Source: Phytophthora sp. 'mugwort' (lineage: Eukaryota; Oomycota; Peronosporomycetes; Peronosporales; Peronosporaceae). From it: 64,000 nt of DNA. Shown piece after piece: positions 10,107 to 20,114 of this stretch. The position numbers were made by a program, and so were the translations under genes. Positions within the stretch are counted from its first letter, which is position 1. Every line of letters starts with the position of its first letter. The notes under the pieces were generated by a model. It did no database searches. It had not been told where the DNA came from and saw only the letters and a list, made by a program, of their open reading frames with translations. Location: assembly GCA_033558025.1 (NCBI GenBank), contig JAUCEF010000006.1:248001-312000 (forward strand), given 5' to 3'.

Positions 10107-10224
10107 AACTTAAATAACATAGGCCAGCAGCGGTCAGCGGACGGACGGGAGGGTAGGTAGGCGGACGTACAAACAAGTGCGTGCGTTTGCCTTCATATTT
10201 TCATCCGCCTCTAACAGACAAACT

Positions 10225-11016
10225 TCACTTCGTCGAAACACTGGCCGAGTCAGCTTTTATAACAGGCTTGACAAACACGAGCGGCTTGGATGAGTGGAAG
10301 CGGCATCGGTTATCAGTCTTGGCGAAGCGTCTGCATCCTAGAGTGGCGCAAAAAACCTCTTGGGGCTCCGTTCTCGCGTTAACATCTGGCGTCTTCTTCA
10401 CGGGCTGCTTCATGGACTCGAAATAGGCCTCCGGGTCCTTCTCCATCTCGACGCGCTTGTGGTTGTCTCTCCAGAGGTGTTTGCTCTTCTCTAGTGGCAA
10501 GTTGCCCAAGCTCCACTCGTACGCGAGCATCTGCTCCTTCTGCACGTGCTGCTTGATAAAGCGATTGGACTTGCGCCGAAGCTGCTGCCGCTTCCCGAGC
10601 GGCGACTTCCCAACACGCGTACGTAAGGGCGTGTCAGAGACGTCCACCGCGACTGAAGACGACAGCATTTTAACGCGGCGCTCGACGCCATGCGCGCCGT
10701 CCGTGTGTTCGCCCGATGCCAGGATGAACCAGACGTCGCGCTTCTCGCTGTAAAGCTGCAACGTGCTGATGCGGCAGCCGTGGCACGCGCGTACACGGTA
10801 GTTTCCCTGCCAAGAGAGCTCCAGCTCCAGCGCGTGGGTGACGCACAAGTGACCGCGCACCTGTAACCGCGGGCAGCGCGGGCGCACGCACACATCGCGC
10901 ACCAGCAGCGCCTGATCGTCACCTGTCAGCAGTGGCAGCCAGCGTGCCTCGTGCTCTTCGCTGTCCATACAGACCCCGCACAGCACGAGCGCCGGCTCCC
11001 CTAGCGCGCGCTCCAT
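10225..11016 (-). CDS. Uncharacterised cysteine-containing basic protein (263 aa)
   Basis: The first ATG at 11016 is preferred over an open upstream extension because that extension would run into the probable promoter shared with the divergent gene at 11306. Cysteine pairs occur in an N-terminal part (LCGVCMD; CVRPRCPRLQVRGHLC; ACHGC) and again near the C-terminus (FCATLGCRRF...CRFH), which suggests two small metal-binding modules. Between them is a basic, helical, lysine/arginine-rich region. There is no signal peptide or membrane segment. I do not recognise the family; nucleic-acid binding is a weak inference from charge and cysteine pattern. Confidence 0.65.
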   Translation of the reverse strand: MERALGEPALVLCGVCMDSEEHEARWLPLLTGDDQALLVRDVCVRPRCPRLQVRGHLCVTHALELELSWQGNYRVRACHGCRISTLQLYSEKRDVWFILASGEHTDGAHGVERRVKMLSSSVAVDVSDTPLRTRVGKSPLGKRQQLRRKSNRFIKQHVQKEQMLAYEWSLGNLPLEKSKHLWRDNHKRVEMEKDPEAYFESMKQPVKKTPDVNARTEPQEVFCATLGCRRFAKTDNRCRFHSSKPLVFVKPVIKADSASVSTK

Positions 11017-11305
11017 GATTTTGGTCAAAGAAGATTGCGACGTGGCGTGGCCCCTCGCTATTGGACGAGGCACCACTGGGTGGACAATAGCGACAGGGGG
11101 CGCGCGTGATAGTGCAGAAAACGGCCGTCCCAATCCTGCACAACGGCATATTCAGATCCTATGTAATAGCCTATCAGTCAGCCAATCTGGCGCGCCGCCT
11201 CCATTATACAAGAGCGCGCACCCCAGCCGAGAGGATAAGCAGAGAACAGAGCGGCATCCAGACGCCCGTGGTACGGACATCCAGGCAGATCCTAACGTAC
11301 CCAAG

Positions 11306-14300
11306 ATGGCGGATGATTCGTCTAGAGCCTCGTCGCCTGAGCCCGGCGAGGCGCCACCACCAAGAGGCCGCATCATCCAGCTTAAGTCGTCGTCGTCCAG
11401 CGCCAGTCGCGGCTCCATGGACCGTCAGTCGCTCGAGGCTGGGCGCTCCCCGGCCTACAGTAATCAGAGCCAGCAGTGGCGCGGTGGTGGCAGCGGCTCT
11501 CCACCCCGCAGCCGCTTCCCGCGGCCCTACAGTAACAGCGGAGGCGGACGCGGCGGCTACATTAAGCGCCAGCAGATGAGCTACGACACAGCGGGGGGCG
11601 TAGGTGGAGCTCCGTATCAAAGAGAGCGTGTCTTTTCCCGCTCCAGAGGCCGCTCGGTCTCACGCTCTCCCTCCAGAGCCTCGCAGCGCACACGGTCCCG
11701 CTCCAGGTCGCACTCTCCGCGGTCCCCCAAGTCACCGCAACGCTCCCGGTCGCGCTCGCGCTCTAGATCCTTCTCGCCCAGAGGTCACCGTACCTTCGCC
11801 AACTGGGAGCGAGGTGGACGCAATGTCGGAGCTGGACCATACGTCCCTGGACGAGGAGGACGCGGAGGCAACTTTGACAACCGGCAGCGTGGACGGGAGC
11901 GAGATTCGTGGCCGAGAGGTGGAGGACGTGGAGGTGGCCGATACACGAGCTATCAGCGCGGTAACCGCTTCTATCCGAAGGAGGTGCGCTACAAATCGGC
12001 GGCGCCGATACCGCATCGCAGATCCATTAGCCGAGACAGAGGCAGCAATGAAGGAAGCGCTTCGATGGTGAGTAGTTACCGTGAGCGGCAGCTACGAGAG
12101 CAACGCGATAATGAGCCTGGATATCGTGCACGAACCAGAGAGCGAGAAATGGGTTACAGGTCGACGTCGCTCGTACGCACCTCAAGCTTTTCATCGGACT
12201 ATTACAGAGATGACGAGCCATCTGCGAGTGCAGAGGAAGGTGAAGAGAAGCCGGAAGAAGGCCACGTTAGAACGAACGAGAGACCTGTTGGATCGCGCAC
12301 GCCTAGTGAAACAGGCAGCGCGGACCGAGATATTATTACTGCTACGGATAGCAGTGTAAGGCGAGCGCCCAGCTCGAGTACGCTTGCGCTGCCGCCTCGT
12401 CCTCTTTCTGACAGTCATGCGTCTTTTCGGAAGGAAGCAGAGTCGCCGAGCATGGATGATGATCACGGAGAAAGGTCTCCTAATTCCAAGAAGGAGGTTG
12501 CTGGGGAACGATCATCGAGAAGGACGGTGGATGCTGTGGAGCAACGTTGGCCTGCAAACCTACGGTCAGAATCAATGAAGGTTGATGAAGACGGAAGGAG
12601 AAAAAATGATGTTGTATATGACTATGTGAATGAAGAATCTCCTACGGAATCAAAGGATAAAATGCCTGCTACTGCTGAGGTTGTTGCTGCTTTTGCTGCT
12701 ACTGGAGACGATGCAAGTGAAGCTGCAGCTACTACGGCAGTAACTGTTGACCAGGATGATGAGATGCCTAGAATGGCGACGGGAGCAAATGGCAAAGACA
12801 ACAGGACGGAGACGCAAAGTGAAGGCAAGGAATGTACCGATCACAGTGTGAAAACCGAGACTGCTTCAATTTGTGCTATATCTGATGCTCCTGAGGCGCC
12901 GGACGCCGTAGAAGCACAACAGAATGCCAAGATAAAGTCATTGGAGAAGTCTGACACCGTGGACGATGAAGTGTTCTTGCCCAATGAGGATCTATCCTAT
13001 GTCAATCCACCGGCACCTACATCTAATGCTAAGCATTCTGTCAGCAACAAGGTAAATGGTTCGACTACAGAAGATTTCATTCTGTTGTATGCTGGAGAGG
13101 ACGAAAAATCTGAGATGATAGAGCGTTGTGATTCAGTACAAGACGCGAATGAGCATGGTATTGAAGAACCACCTATCGCAACTCAGGGCGAAGACGTTGA
13201 TATGGATGGTGGTGGAGTGAATATCTCGACCAAAGTGGAGGATCCGATTCATTTGGATTCCGGTAATCAGGTAACTGCGGATGTGGAGATGACAAATGTT
13301 GACGGAAACGACGAGAACAGCAAAGAAACATCTGCTGGTGAGGCGGTAATGACCACTGAACAGAAGGCGCTGAATACGGGTGATCCTTCCGCTGAACCTG
13401 CTGCTAAACCTAAGGAGGTTAACCTCAGTGATGCTGAAACCAGAGAAGTTGAAGAGGGTGAGATGGTGAATGAGATTCACTCCGCAAAGATTGAGATCAC
13501 GGATAATCCGGACAGCACTTCCAACGCAAAGGATTGCGAGACAATCCTTCCACGCAGTATACCTTCCGATGACAATCAAGACGGAATGCGTGCTGTAGAC
13601 GCCGTACAATTCAATGCTTTACCCGTGGTTACAAATGTGCGTGAAAAGCGGGCAAAGATTGAACGCAGCAAGACTGATCCGTTATCGGGTGTATACAGCG
13701 ACAGCATTAAGCCTCGATCAACATCGTTTTCGTCGTTCGGGTTGCCAAAGGGTAGTCGGCGGGAAGGAAGTGCTCGCGAAGAGGGTAAGACAATGTTCCG
13801 GACTGAGTCGGAGTTTTCACTAAAGGCAACACATGGAAACAAACAAGAGGCTTCTCTCAAACAGCGAGGTGGATTAACATCTTTGATCCACAAGAATTCA
13901 CCTCAGCAAAGTGGACGTCCTGTGCTCGATCGTCGTGCTTCTTTCTCGACTCTGCCGGAACGCGCTCAGTACTCGTCAGAAACTCGGCAAGGAGCGGGTT
14001 CAATAGGTTATGCTAGTGGTAGTAGAACGTCGCGCCCAGCGGTGTCCTCCTCTACCAAGTCATCACCTCCGAAGCCTCACGAAAACAACGCGGATGGACG
14101 AAGAAAAGTGGTTCATGACGAGCTGAAGAGAGACGAAGCGGTGACAAGAGAACTGCTACGAACAGGGTCAGTGGACAGCATGATCGACAGAAATTTCCAG
14201 CGGTCCTTCCCGATGGCTGAACAAGTACAAGTGGCCAGGGAATCATCTACGAGCGCTTCGAACTCGCCCAGTCGACGAAGTATAGGCGATACACGGGACC

Positions 14301-17300
14301 CACGGGAAGTGCCACCAGCATTACCGAATATTCCGCTTCCAAGTGGTGGAATTCGGGGTAGCTCACCACCTCTCGTTTTCGGAGATGGAACGCCAACAAA
14401 GCGACATCGCCCTCGGTTGGGCTGGGGCCAAGGACTCGTCGCGACGTCACCACCTCAGCCTGCAAAGCGGCCACGGATTGGGTGGGGCCAGGGTCTAATG
14501 CAGCAAAAGGACGACACTTCGCGTGAGAAAGAGGACACTTCGAGTGAAGGAGGCGACGCATTGACTGTTCCCAAGGCAGACAAAACAGGTGAAACCAATG
14601 TAACGAGTCCTACATCTTCGGATGGTCCGCATACAGGAATCAACGATGAAGCGACCGACTCTGTAGTTTCGATCGGCGGTCCTTCTGATAGCAAGGAGAT
14701 GGTGGTTCTCCAGCAACAGACTCCAGTGACGTCTACTCCGGAAAAAGAGAAGCAATCAAAGCCAGCTGGTGCTGAGGCTTCAATGACAAATGATGTTGAC
14801 AAGGTTGACGACTCGACTATGGTAGAGGCTGGTGATATCGAGGAAAAGGACGTCGCATCAACAAAGCCATCAAAGGAAGAGATTCTCTCCTCGATCGACA
14901 TTCTGGATTCCGACATTGCGGGCGTGAAGAAGCAGATAAAAGCGCTACAGAATACGATTGCAAGTGCGGAAATCAAACAGGAGACGTCTTCAGCACCAGT
15001 TGATTTGGACATTGTGTCAGCGGATGAACCTGATTCCACGGTTGCTTCTTCCAAACTGGGAAGTCCATTAACTGATCCAGCTACAGGAGGAGATACTTCG
15101 TCTGATCAGCCTCTTTTGACATCTCCTGTGAAGGTTGCAGTGGATTCGAGGTTCGTCGAGCTACTTGCGGGCGTGTTTTCGGATAATTTACGCAAAATGA
15201 CCGCTGCTAATGAGCAACTTCCGAAGCGAATGGAGCAGGGCCAATTGGCGAACAAAATTTACCATCAACCCAGTGACTATGCGTTCTATCAGAAGAATAT
15301 TGATCGCGGAGCAGCTCTTTCGGACCGAATTCGTTTGAAAGTTCGAATGCGGAATCGTTCTCGTCATGAATACATGAAAAAACTTGCGCGGGATTACGTG
15401 GATCTCAAGAAGTCGTGGAAATTGGGAGTGAAAAAAATGGAGAAAGGTCGGAAACGGCAGGATAAATTACGTCTTAAACAGCTACAAAAACTGAAGCTGA
15501 AAAGCTTGGCTGAAGGTGGACCCATCCGAACGACAAATACGAATCATCAAAGCCCACACGTGCAGCAGTTAGTCGCAGCTGAAAAGGCCGCTGAAGCTGC
15601 TGGTGAAGGTACAACTGTGCGAACGTCGTCTCGATTGACAAACAATTCTAGTGCTGATTTGGAGAATAACGATTTGGAGACGATTGAGCAGGCGAAGGCC
15701 CAGGCGGTCATTGACCAGGAAGTGCGGAAAAAGCGCTTAAAAAACGCCTTATCAACAGTCATTCCAGACATGCTCATCACTCCGGTAGAGCGACAGCAAC
15801 GCTACTTCGCACGCTTCGTTAATTCGCAGAGCTGCATGGCCGACGGGATAGTGACAGATTGGAAGTTGAAAGAAAAGGCCGAGATGAAAGTGAACCCGTG
15901 GAATGACCTGGAGAAGTGTATTTACGTGGATAAGTTCCTGCAGTTCCCCAAGAACTTCCCTCGAATCTCGTCGTTCTTAAGCAACAAGACAACAGGAGAT
16001 GTGATTGCCTTCTACTACCGAACGAAAAAGGTAGCTGACTACAAGGCGCTGCTGCGGGAGCAACAGTTGCGGCGCCGTGGGGCAGGATCAAAGAACACGT
16101 GGAGCTGTTGGAACCTCTCAGCTTGTGCGGCCATTTGCTTAGGAGTGCAATTCCCGGAGCACGTAGCGAAGTTGCTGCTCCATCCCTCGAATTTTCGCTC
16201 TCATCAAGCTTCTGACAACATTATTAATTCACCTGGTGCTCAGCGTTTATTACGCAGCTCCGCGGCGAAAGCAGAGGGAGATGATAAATTGGGTGCTAGC
16301 AGCGTAGAGAATGCCACGGATACTGCTGAAGGAAAGTCTGCCTTGGATATGGTGTCTGGATCAGATCATACGCCGTGTGTTCGTCTGTCAGACCCAGAAA
16401 CTGGAGTGCATCTCGATGATTTCACCAATTCGGAAGATTCTGATACTTCGGATGAAGAAAAATTCAATTTGTACACGCAGCAGCTGGAACAGTTCACGGC
16501 AGGACAACAACGACCATTTCTGGTCGACTATGCGTCATTGCTTACTGATAATTCGTACAGTACGGGCTATGAAGTCTCGACTTTGTCCGTTGAGGAGCGT
16601 TTGAAGAAGTATCCAACTCCAAGCAAGGAGCTTGATTCTGTTACTGGCGTGGTGACGGGAATTAGTTCTGCTAGTGTCTCTCAAGAATCCATTAAGGTTA
16701 AACAGCAGGGTCACGCAGCAGGATCCAATGCAAACTCGAAGAATGGTGGGACCCACATGACGAAGAAAGAGTTGAAGCAGCAACGAAAGCTGAAGAAATT
16801 GCAGGAAGGAGCTGTAGGCTTGGCAGCAACGACGACGCCTTCGTCAGCACCAGCTTCCTCCCAATCAGTTGGAATTGCAGGTGGAGAGAAAAGTGGTGGA
16901 GGTCATAGGAAGAAAAGTGCTACAAGTTCTTCGTCTGCCACAAACGCTTCGTCAAACAACCGCAATACTCCACGCCTTTCGATTCCGGGAGATGAAAAGG
17001 TGGCGACAAGTGGAAAGAAATCGAATCGAAGCGGTGCTGGTACTCCAGGTTCACGTCGGAACAATCATCTTCCTCAGCCAAATTCCAGTAACGCGTCTCC
17101 CAAGATTTATATGGTGCCAAGCACAGCGACGTCAGGGGCAGCTATTCCACCCATCACAACATCTGCAGGGACTGTGAAGAAAGCCTCAGGCGGAAACGCT
17201 ACACCTCGTGCTAACGTCAGGACAGCATCGCCGTCAAATGTTGGAGTTGGTACCAGTAGTGTCAATGCAGCAGCTCCTACGAAACGTGTGGTTCAGAAAT

Positions 17301-20002
17301 GGACGGAAGGAGAAAAGGCGGATTTCCTCAAGTACTTTTCGGTACGTTCACTAGCAATGTTTGATTATTTTCAGCTAGGTAAATACTCACCGTACTGTTT
17401 GTATGCTTTTGTGTCACAGCAATATGGTAAAGACTGGGCTACACTTACGGAAAATATTCCGACGAAGACCGCTGCGCAGATCAAAAACTACTATCAAAAC
17501 TACAAGAACCGGCTGAATCTGCAAGATATCCTAAAGCGTCGGATTGAGAACGCGGCTGCTAGTGGAGGTGATAAGGGTGCTGCAGTGACGTCTGGAGTGG
17601 CGAGTGGTAACGTCTCTGTTTCTCCTCGGTCTGCTGCGGCTGGCTTAATGAGCGGTACGTTACGACAGATGGGACGCCCGCTTGATCTCCCCGGAGGTAT
17701 CTCAATGGGAATGCCAAGTGGATCGATGGCTGTGAACGGCAACGATCCGAACATGTCGTTCCAGGCTGCTCTAAGTGCCGCTCAGCCTGGGATGCAGGGG
17801 GTGAATGTACTGCCGGAACTTTCAGCGAACCAGTTTGGTATGCAGAGTCATCAGGAGCAGCAGCAGCAGTCAAGAGAAATGATGAATCCAGCGTCCAACT
17901 CGGAGCGTTATTTGAAGCTGCTGAATATGCAACATCAGTTGCAGATCATGCAGTTCCAACAGCAGCAAAAGTCGCAGGGGATGACGTCGGAAGGGGCAGG
18001 AGCGGGAGGCAACAGCAATTCTTATCACGAAAGCCCGATGAATGCTGCGAATGCACAGCGGATTTATCAATTCTCGCACCAGCACCAACAGCAACCACAA
18101 CAACAGCAGCACCAAGTGCCTCCGCAGCATGTGTCGATGCAAACGCTTCAGCAAATGGGACTACAGGGTCACTCTCAGACTCCGACCCACAGCCAAATAA
18201 TGCAGCTACCGATGCAACAGCAACAGCAAACGAGAGCTTCTTTCACGGAGATGGGGCATCCAACCAACTTGTATCAATCGATGTCACAGATGCAAACTCA
18301 ACACCCGCAAACAATGGCTGGAGCTGTGCAACTGTCACCGACCCACGCTCAGCAGTACGACAGGCAAGTGGATGCTGATGGCAATACCTCGACAGATACA
18401 GGGGCGGTGCGAGCTAGAGGTACTGCTGGGATCGTCTCAAGCCAGATGGGACGCCATGATGGTACGCAGCGTTCGATGATGAGTATGGCGAAGATGAACA
18501 ATGCAGCAAGTGGAAGCGCTAGTGCCACAAACAGCCCATGTCAGCCCCCGCTGCCTCCCCCTCGCTCCCGGCCGATGGATGTAAACAGGCAGTCCAAGCC
18601 AGACTCACGTCCGAATGCGTGGATCTCTACGTCTGTAGGCGTGAAAACGGAGAATATTACGATCAATACTGCAACATCTGCAGACGAAGATAACTTGCCT
18701 AATGGCCGTGAAGCACTGGCACTGCCTGCGCCACCCTCGGTGCAGCCTGTTCGTAGTCGAATGTCGTTCTCATCCATTCTGAATGAATCCGAGTCACCAC
18801 GGGATGACTCGACTCCCCGAGGCAACGGTTCGATGATAATTCGCCAGCAAGAATCACCACGCGCTTCCGAACAGCAGCAACAACAAGAGCAGCGGAAGCA
18901 ACAGCAAATGCAGCAGAGGCAGCAGCTCCAACAAGCTCAACTCCATGTCGAACATGTGCGGGCAATGCCGTCTTCTTCTGCTGAGTTGACCGGATCCCCA
19001 GTCTCTGCTCCAAGTCCGACCGCCCATTTGCTACCGAGAAGGTCATCGGCACCTGCTCCGCATAACCGGATGGGTCTCATGTCGAGTCTTCTGAATGTAC
19101 CGTCACCTGAACGCCGAACATCAACTTCTGGTCATCAGTCTCCGTTGATGAACCAGCAACAGCAGCAAATGCAGCGACAGATGCAGTCAGCTCGTTACTA
19201 TGATGCAAGCGCAAGTAGTGCGGAAAATGTGGGAACAGCGTCGCATGGCTCGATAGCAACGATGGTCAGTGGAATCCCTGCGTCGTCTACGATGTCACCC
19301 GCCATGGCGCGAACCAATTCAAGCGAGAAAATGACTTCAAGTGCGTCAAGTATGGCCACGTATACTAACACATCTGTTCAGATGGCTGCGGCGCTGTCAC
19401 GCAGTGGCTCCGTATCTTCGACCTCGTCAGTCGTCTCAAACGCGGGACCGCAAGGAGACCCGCGAGCTCAGCAGCAAATGTGGAACTACGCCCCGCAGAT
19501 CCGCTTTGAAGAAGCCGAGCTGCTTCTGCGAGCTCAACGCGCAGAAGAAGAGGCCGCTCGAGCGCGAGCGGCTGCGGCTGCAGCCGCTAAAGCTCTCCAG
19601 GAGGCTCAGCAAGCCCGACAGCAAGCACTGGACATGGCTGCCAATATGGCTCGATACAACAATGCAATGCAGCATCAACAAGCTCATGCTCAGCAGCAAC
19701 AGGCTCAACAGCAACAAGCTCAGCAGTACCAGCAACTCCAACAGTATCAGCTTCAAGCGCATCACCATCAGCAGATGCAGCAGCAGCAGCAACAGCAAGA
19801 GTACCACCAGCAGCAGCAAGCTCAGCAGCTTCACCAGCAACAGATGCAGCATCAAGCGCTTCACCACCACTTGCAGCTCATGCAGCAGCAACAGCAGAGA
19901 TCCGCTGTATCACCCAGCGACCATCTTCTCCAGCAGCAACAACAACAGCAACAGATGCAACAGCAGCAACAGCCTCCGCGTGGGTCACAGCCGGATCGGT
20001 AG
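11306..20002 (+). CDS. NCoR/SMRT-like transcriptional corepressor with two SANT domains (about 2,870 aa)
   Basis: The start is ATG 11306 (MADDSSRASS). An open extension to 11015 would overlap the divergent promoter. The order is: an RS-rich stretch (about residues 100-165); a long acidic low-complexity region; two RPRxGWGQGL motifs (about 1035 and 1055); a coiled coil (about 1187-1222); a block with QPSDYAFYQKNI and a helical basic segment like the NCoR HDAC3-activating region (about 1285-1400); SANT1 (LEKCIYVDKFLQFPKNF, about 1530-1585); SANT2 (about 1995-2040); and a very Q-rich C-terminus. A 78-nt intron at 17342-17419 (GTACGT...CACAG) splits SANT2; removing it joins YFS to QYGKDW. The intron is in frame and stop-free, so the unspliced frame stays open. 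The family scaffolds histone deacetylases in the nucleus. Confidence 0.88.
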   Translation: MADDSSRASSPEPGEAPPPRGRIIQLKSSSSSASRGSMDRQSLEAGRSPAYSNQSQQWRGGGSGSPPRSRFPRPYSNSGGGRGGYIKRQQMSYDTAGGVGGAPYQRERVFSRSRGRSVSRSPSRASQRTRSRSRSHSPRSPKSPQRSRSRSRSRSFSPRGHRTFANWERGGRNVGAGPYVPGRGGRGGNFDNRQRGRERDSWPRGGGRGGGRYTSYQRGNRFYPKEVRYKSAAPIPHRRSISRDRGSNEGSASMVSSYRERQLREQRDNEPGYRARTREREMGYRSTSLVRTSSFSSDYYRDDEPSASAEEGEEKPEEGHVRTNERPVGSRTPSETGSADRDIITATDSSVRRAPSSSTLALPPRPLSDSHASFRKEAESPSMDDDHGERSPNSKKEVAGERSSRRTVDAVEQRWPANLRSESMKVDEDGRRKNDVVYDYVNEESPTESKDKMPATAEVVAAFAATGDDASEAAATTAVTVDQDDEMPRMATGANGKDNRTETQSEGKECTDHSVKTETASICAISDAPEAPDAVEAQQNAKIKSLEKSDTVDDEVFLPNEDLSYVNPPAPTSNAKHSVSNKVNGSTTEDFILLYAGEDEKSEMIERCDSVQDANEHGIEEPPIATQGEDVDMDGGGVNISTKVEDPIHLDSGNQVTADVEMTNVDGNDENSKETSAGEAVMTTEQKALNTGDPSAEPAAKPKEVNLSDAETREVEEGEMVNEIHSAKIEITDNPDSTSNAKDCETILPRSIPSDDNQDGMRAVDAVQFNALPVVTNVREKRAKIERSKTDPLSGVYSDSIKPRSTSFSSFGLPKGSRREGSAREEGKTMFRTESEFSLKATHGNKQEASLKQRGGLTSLIHKNSPQQSGRPVLDRRASFSTLPERAQYSSETRQGAGSIGYASGSRTSRPAVSSSTKSSPPKPHENNADGRRKVVHDELKRDEAVTRELLRTGSVDSMIDRNFQRSFPMAEQVQVARESSTSASNSPSRRSIGDTRDPREVPPALPNIPLPSGGIRGSSPPLVFGDGTPTKRHRPRLGWGQGLVATSPPQPAKRPRIGWGQGLMQQKDDTSREKEDTSSEGGDALTVPKADKTGETNVTSPTSSDGPHTGINDEATDSVVSIGGPSDSKEMVVLQQQTPVTSTPEKEKQSKPAGAEASMTNDVDKVDDSTMVEAGDIEEKDVASTKPSKEEILSSIDILDSDIAGVKKQIKALQNTIASAEIKQETSSAPVDLDIVSADEPDSTVASSKLGSPLTDPATGGDTSSDQPLLTSPVKVAVDSRFVELLAGVFSDNLRKMTAANEQLPKRMEQGQLANKIYHQPSDYAFYQKNIDRGAALSDRIRLKVRMRNRSRHEYMKKLARDYVDLKKSWKLGVKKMEKGRKRQDKLRLKQLQKLKLKSLAEGGPIRTTNTNHQSPHVQQLVAAEKAAEAAGEGTTVRTSSRLTNNSSADLENNDLETIEQAKAQAVIDQEVRKKRLKNALSTVIPDMLITPVERQQRYFARFVNSQSCMADGIVTDWKLKEKAEMKVNPWNDLEKCIYVDKFLQFPKNFPRISSFLSNKTTGDVIAFYYRTKKVADYKALLREQQLRRRGAGSKNTWSCWNLSACAAICLGVQFPEHVAKLLLHPSNFRSHQASDNIINSPGAQRLLRSSAAKAEGDDKLGASSVENATDTAEGKSALDMVSGSDHTPCVRLSDPETGVHLDDFTNSEDSDTSDEEKFNLYTQQLEQFTAGQQRPFLVDYASLLTDNSYSTGYEVSTLSVEERLKKYPTPSKELDSVTGVVTGISSASVSQESIKVKQQGHAAGSNANSKNGGTHMTKKELKQQRKLKKLQEGAVGLAATTTPSSAPASSQSVGIAGGEKSGGGHRKKSATSSSSATNASSNNRNTPRLSIPGDEKVATSGKKSNRSGAGTPGSRRNNHLPQPNSSNASPKIYMVPSTATSGAAIPPITTSAGTVKKASGGNATPRANVRTASPSNVGVGTSSVNAAAPTKRVVQKWTEGEKADFLKYFSVRSLAMFDYFQLGKYSPYCLYAFVSQQYGKDWATLTENIPTKTAAQIKNYYQNYKNRLNLQDILKRRIENAAASGGDKGAAVTSGVASGNVSVSPRSAAAGLMSGTLRQMGRPLDLPGGISMGMPSGSMAVNGNDPNMSFQAALSAAQPGMQGVNVLPELSANQFGMQSHQEQQQQSREMMNPASNSERYLKLLNMQHQLQIMQFQQQQKSQGMTSEGAGAGGNSNSYHESPMNAANAQRIYQFSHQHQQQPQQQQHQVPPQHVSMQTLQQMGLQGHSQTPTHSQIMQLPMQQQQQTRASFTEMGHPTNLYQSMSQMQTQHPQTMAGAVQLSPTHAQQYDRQVDADGNTSTDTGAVRARGTAGIVSSQMGRHDGTQRSMMSMAKMNNAASGSASATNSPCQPPLPPPRSRPMDVNRQSKPDSRPNAWISTSVGVKTENITINTATSADEDNLPNGREALALPAPPSVQPVRSRMSFSSILNESESPRDDSTPRGNGSMIIRQQESPRASEQQQQQEQRKQQQMQQRQQLQQAQLHVEHVRAMPSSSAELTGSPVSAPSPTAHLLPRRSSAPAPHNRMGLMSSLLNVPSPERRTSTSGHQSPLMNQQQQQMQRQMQSARYYDASASSAENVGTASHGSIATMVSGIPASSTMSPAMARTNSSEKMTSSASSMATYTNTSVQMAAALSRSGSVSSTSSVVSNAGPQGDPRAQQQMWNYAPQIRFEEAELLLRAQRAEEEAARARAAAAAAAKALQEAQQARQQALDMAANMARYNNAMQHQQAHAQQQQAQQQQAQQYQQLQQYQLQAHHHQQMQQQQQQQEYHQQQQAQQLHQQQMQHQALHHHLQLMQQQQQRSAVSPSDHLLQQQQQQQQMQQQQQPPRGSQPDR

Positions 20003-20114
20003 AAGACCCCATTTGATAGAAGACAGGAACCAAGTCACACCCCCACACACGTAATTATCTATGGGTCAATGTGCTACGTATAATGTGTTTGCACTTCGTG
20101 TTATTGTAAATTAT

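Noticed and set aside
11015..11305. N-terminal extension of the corepressor frame to the ATG at 11015
   Set aside because: The extension would overlap the start of the divergent gene at 11016 and has no protein-like character; ATG 11306 begins a plausible N-terminus.
19436..19891. Leucine-rich minus-strand frame
   Set aside because: Antisense of the poly-Q tail of the corepressor gene (CAG/CAA read as CTG/TTG).
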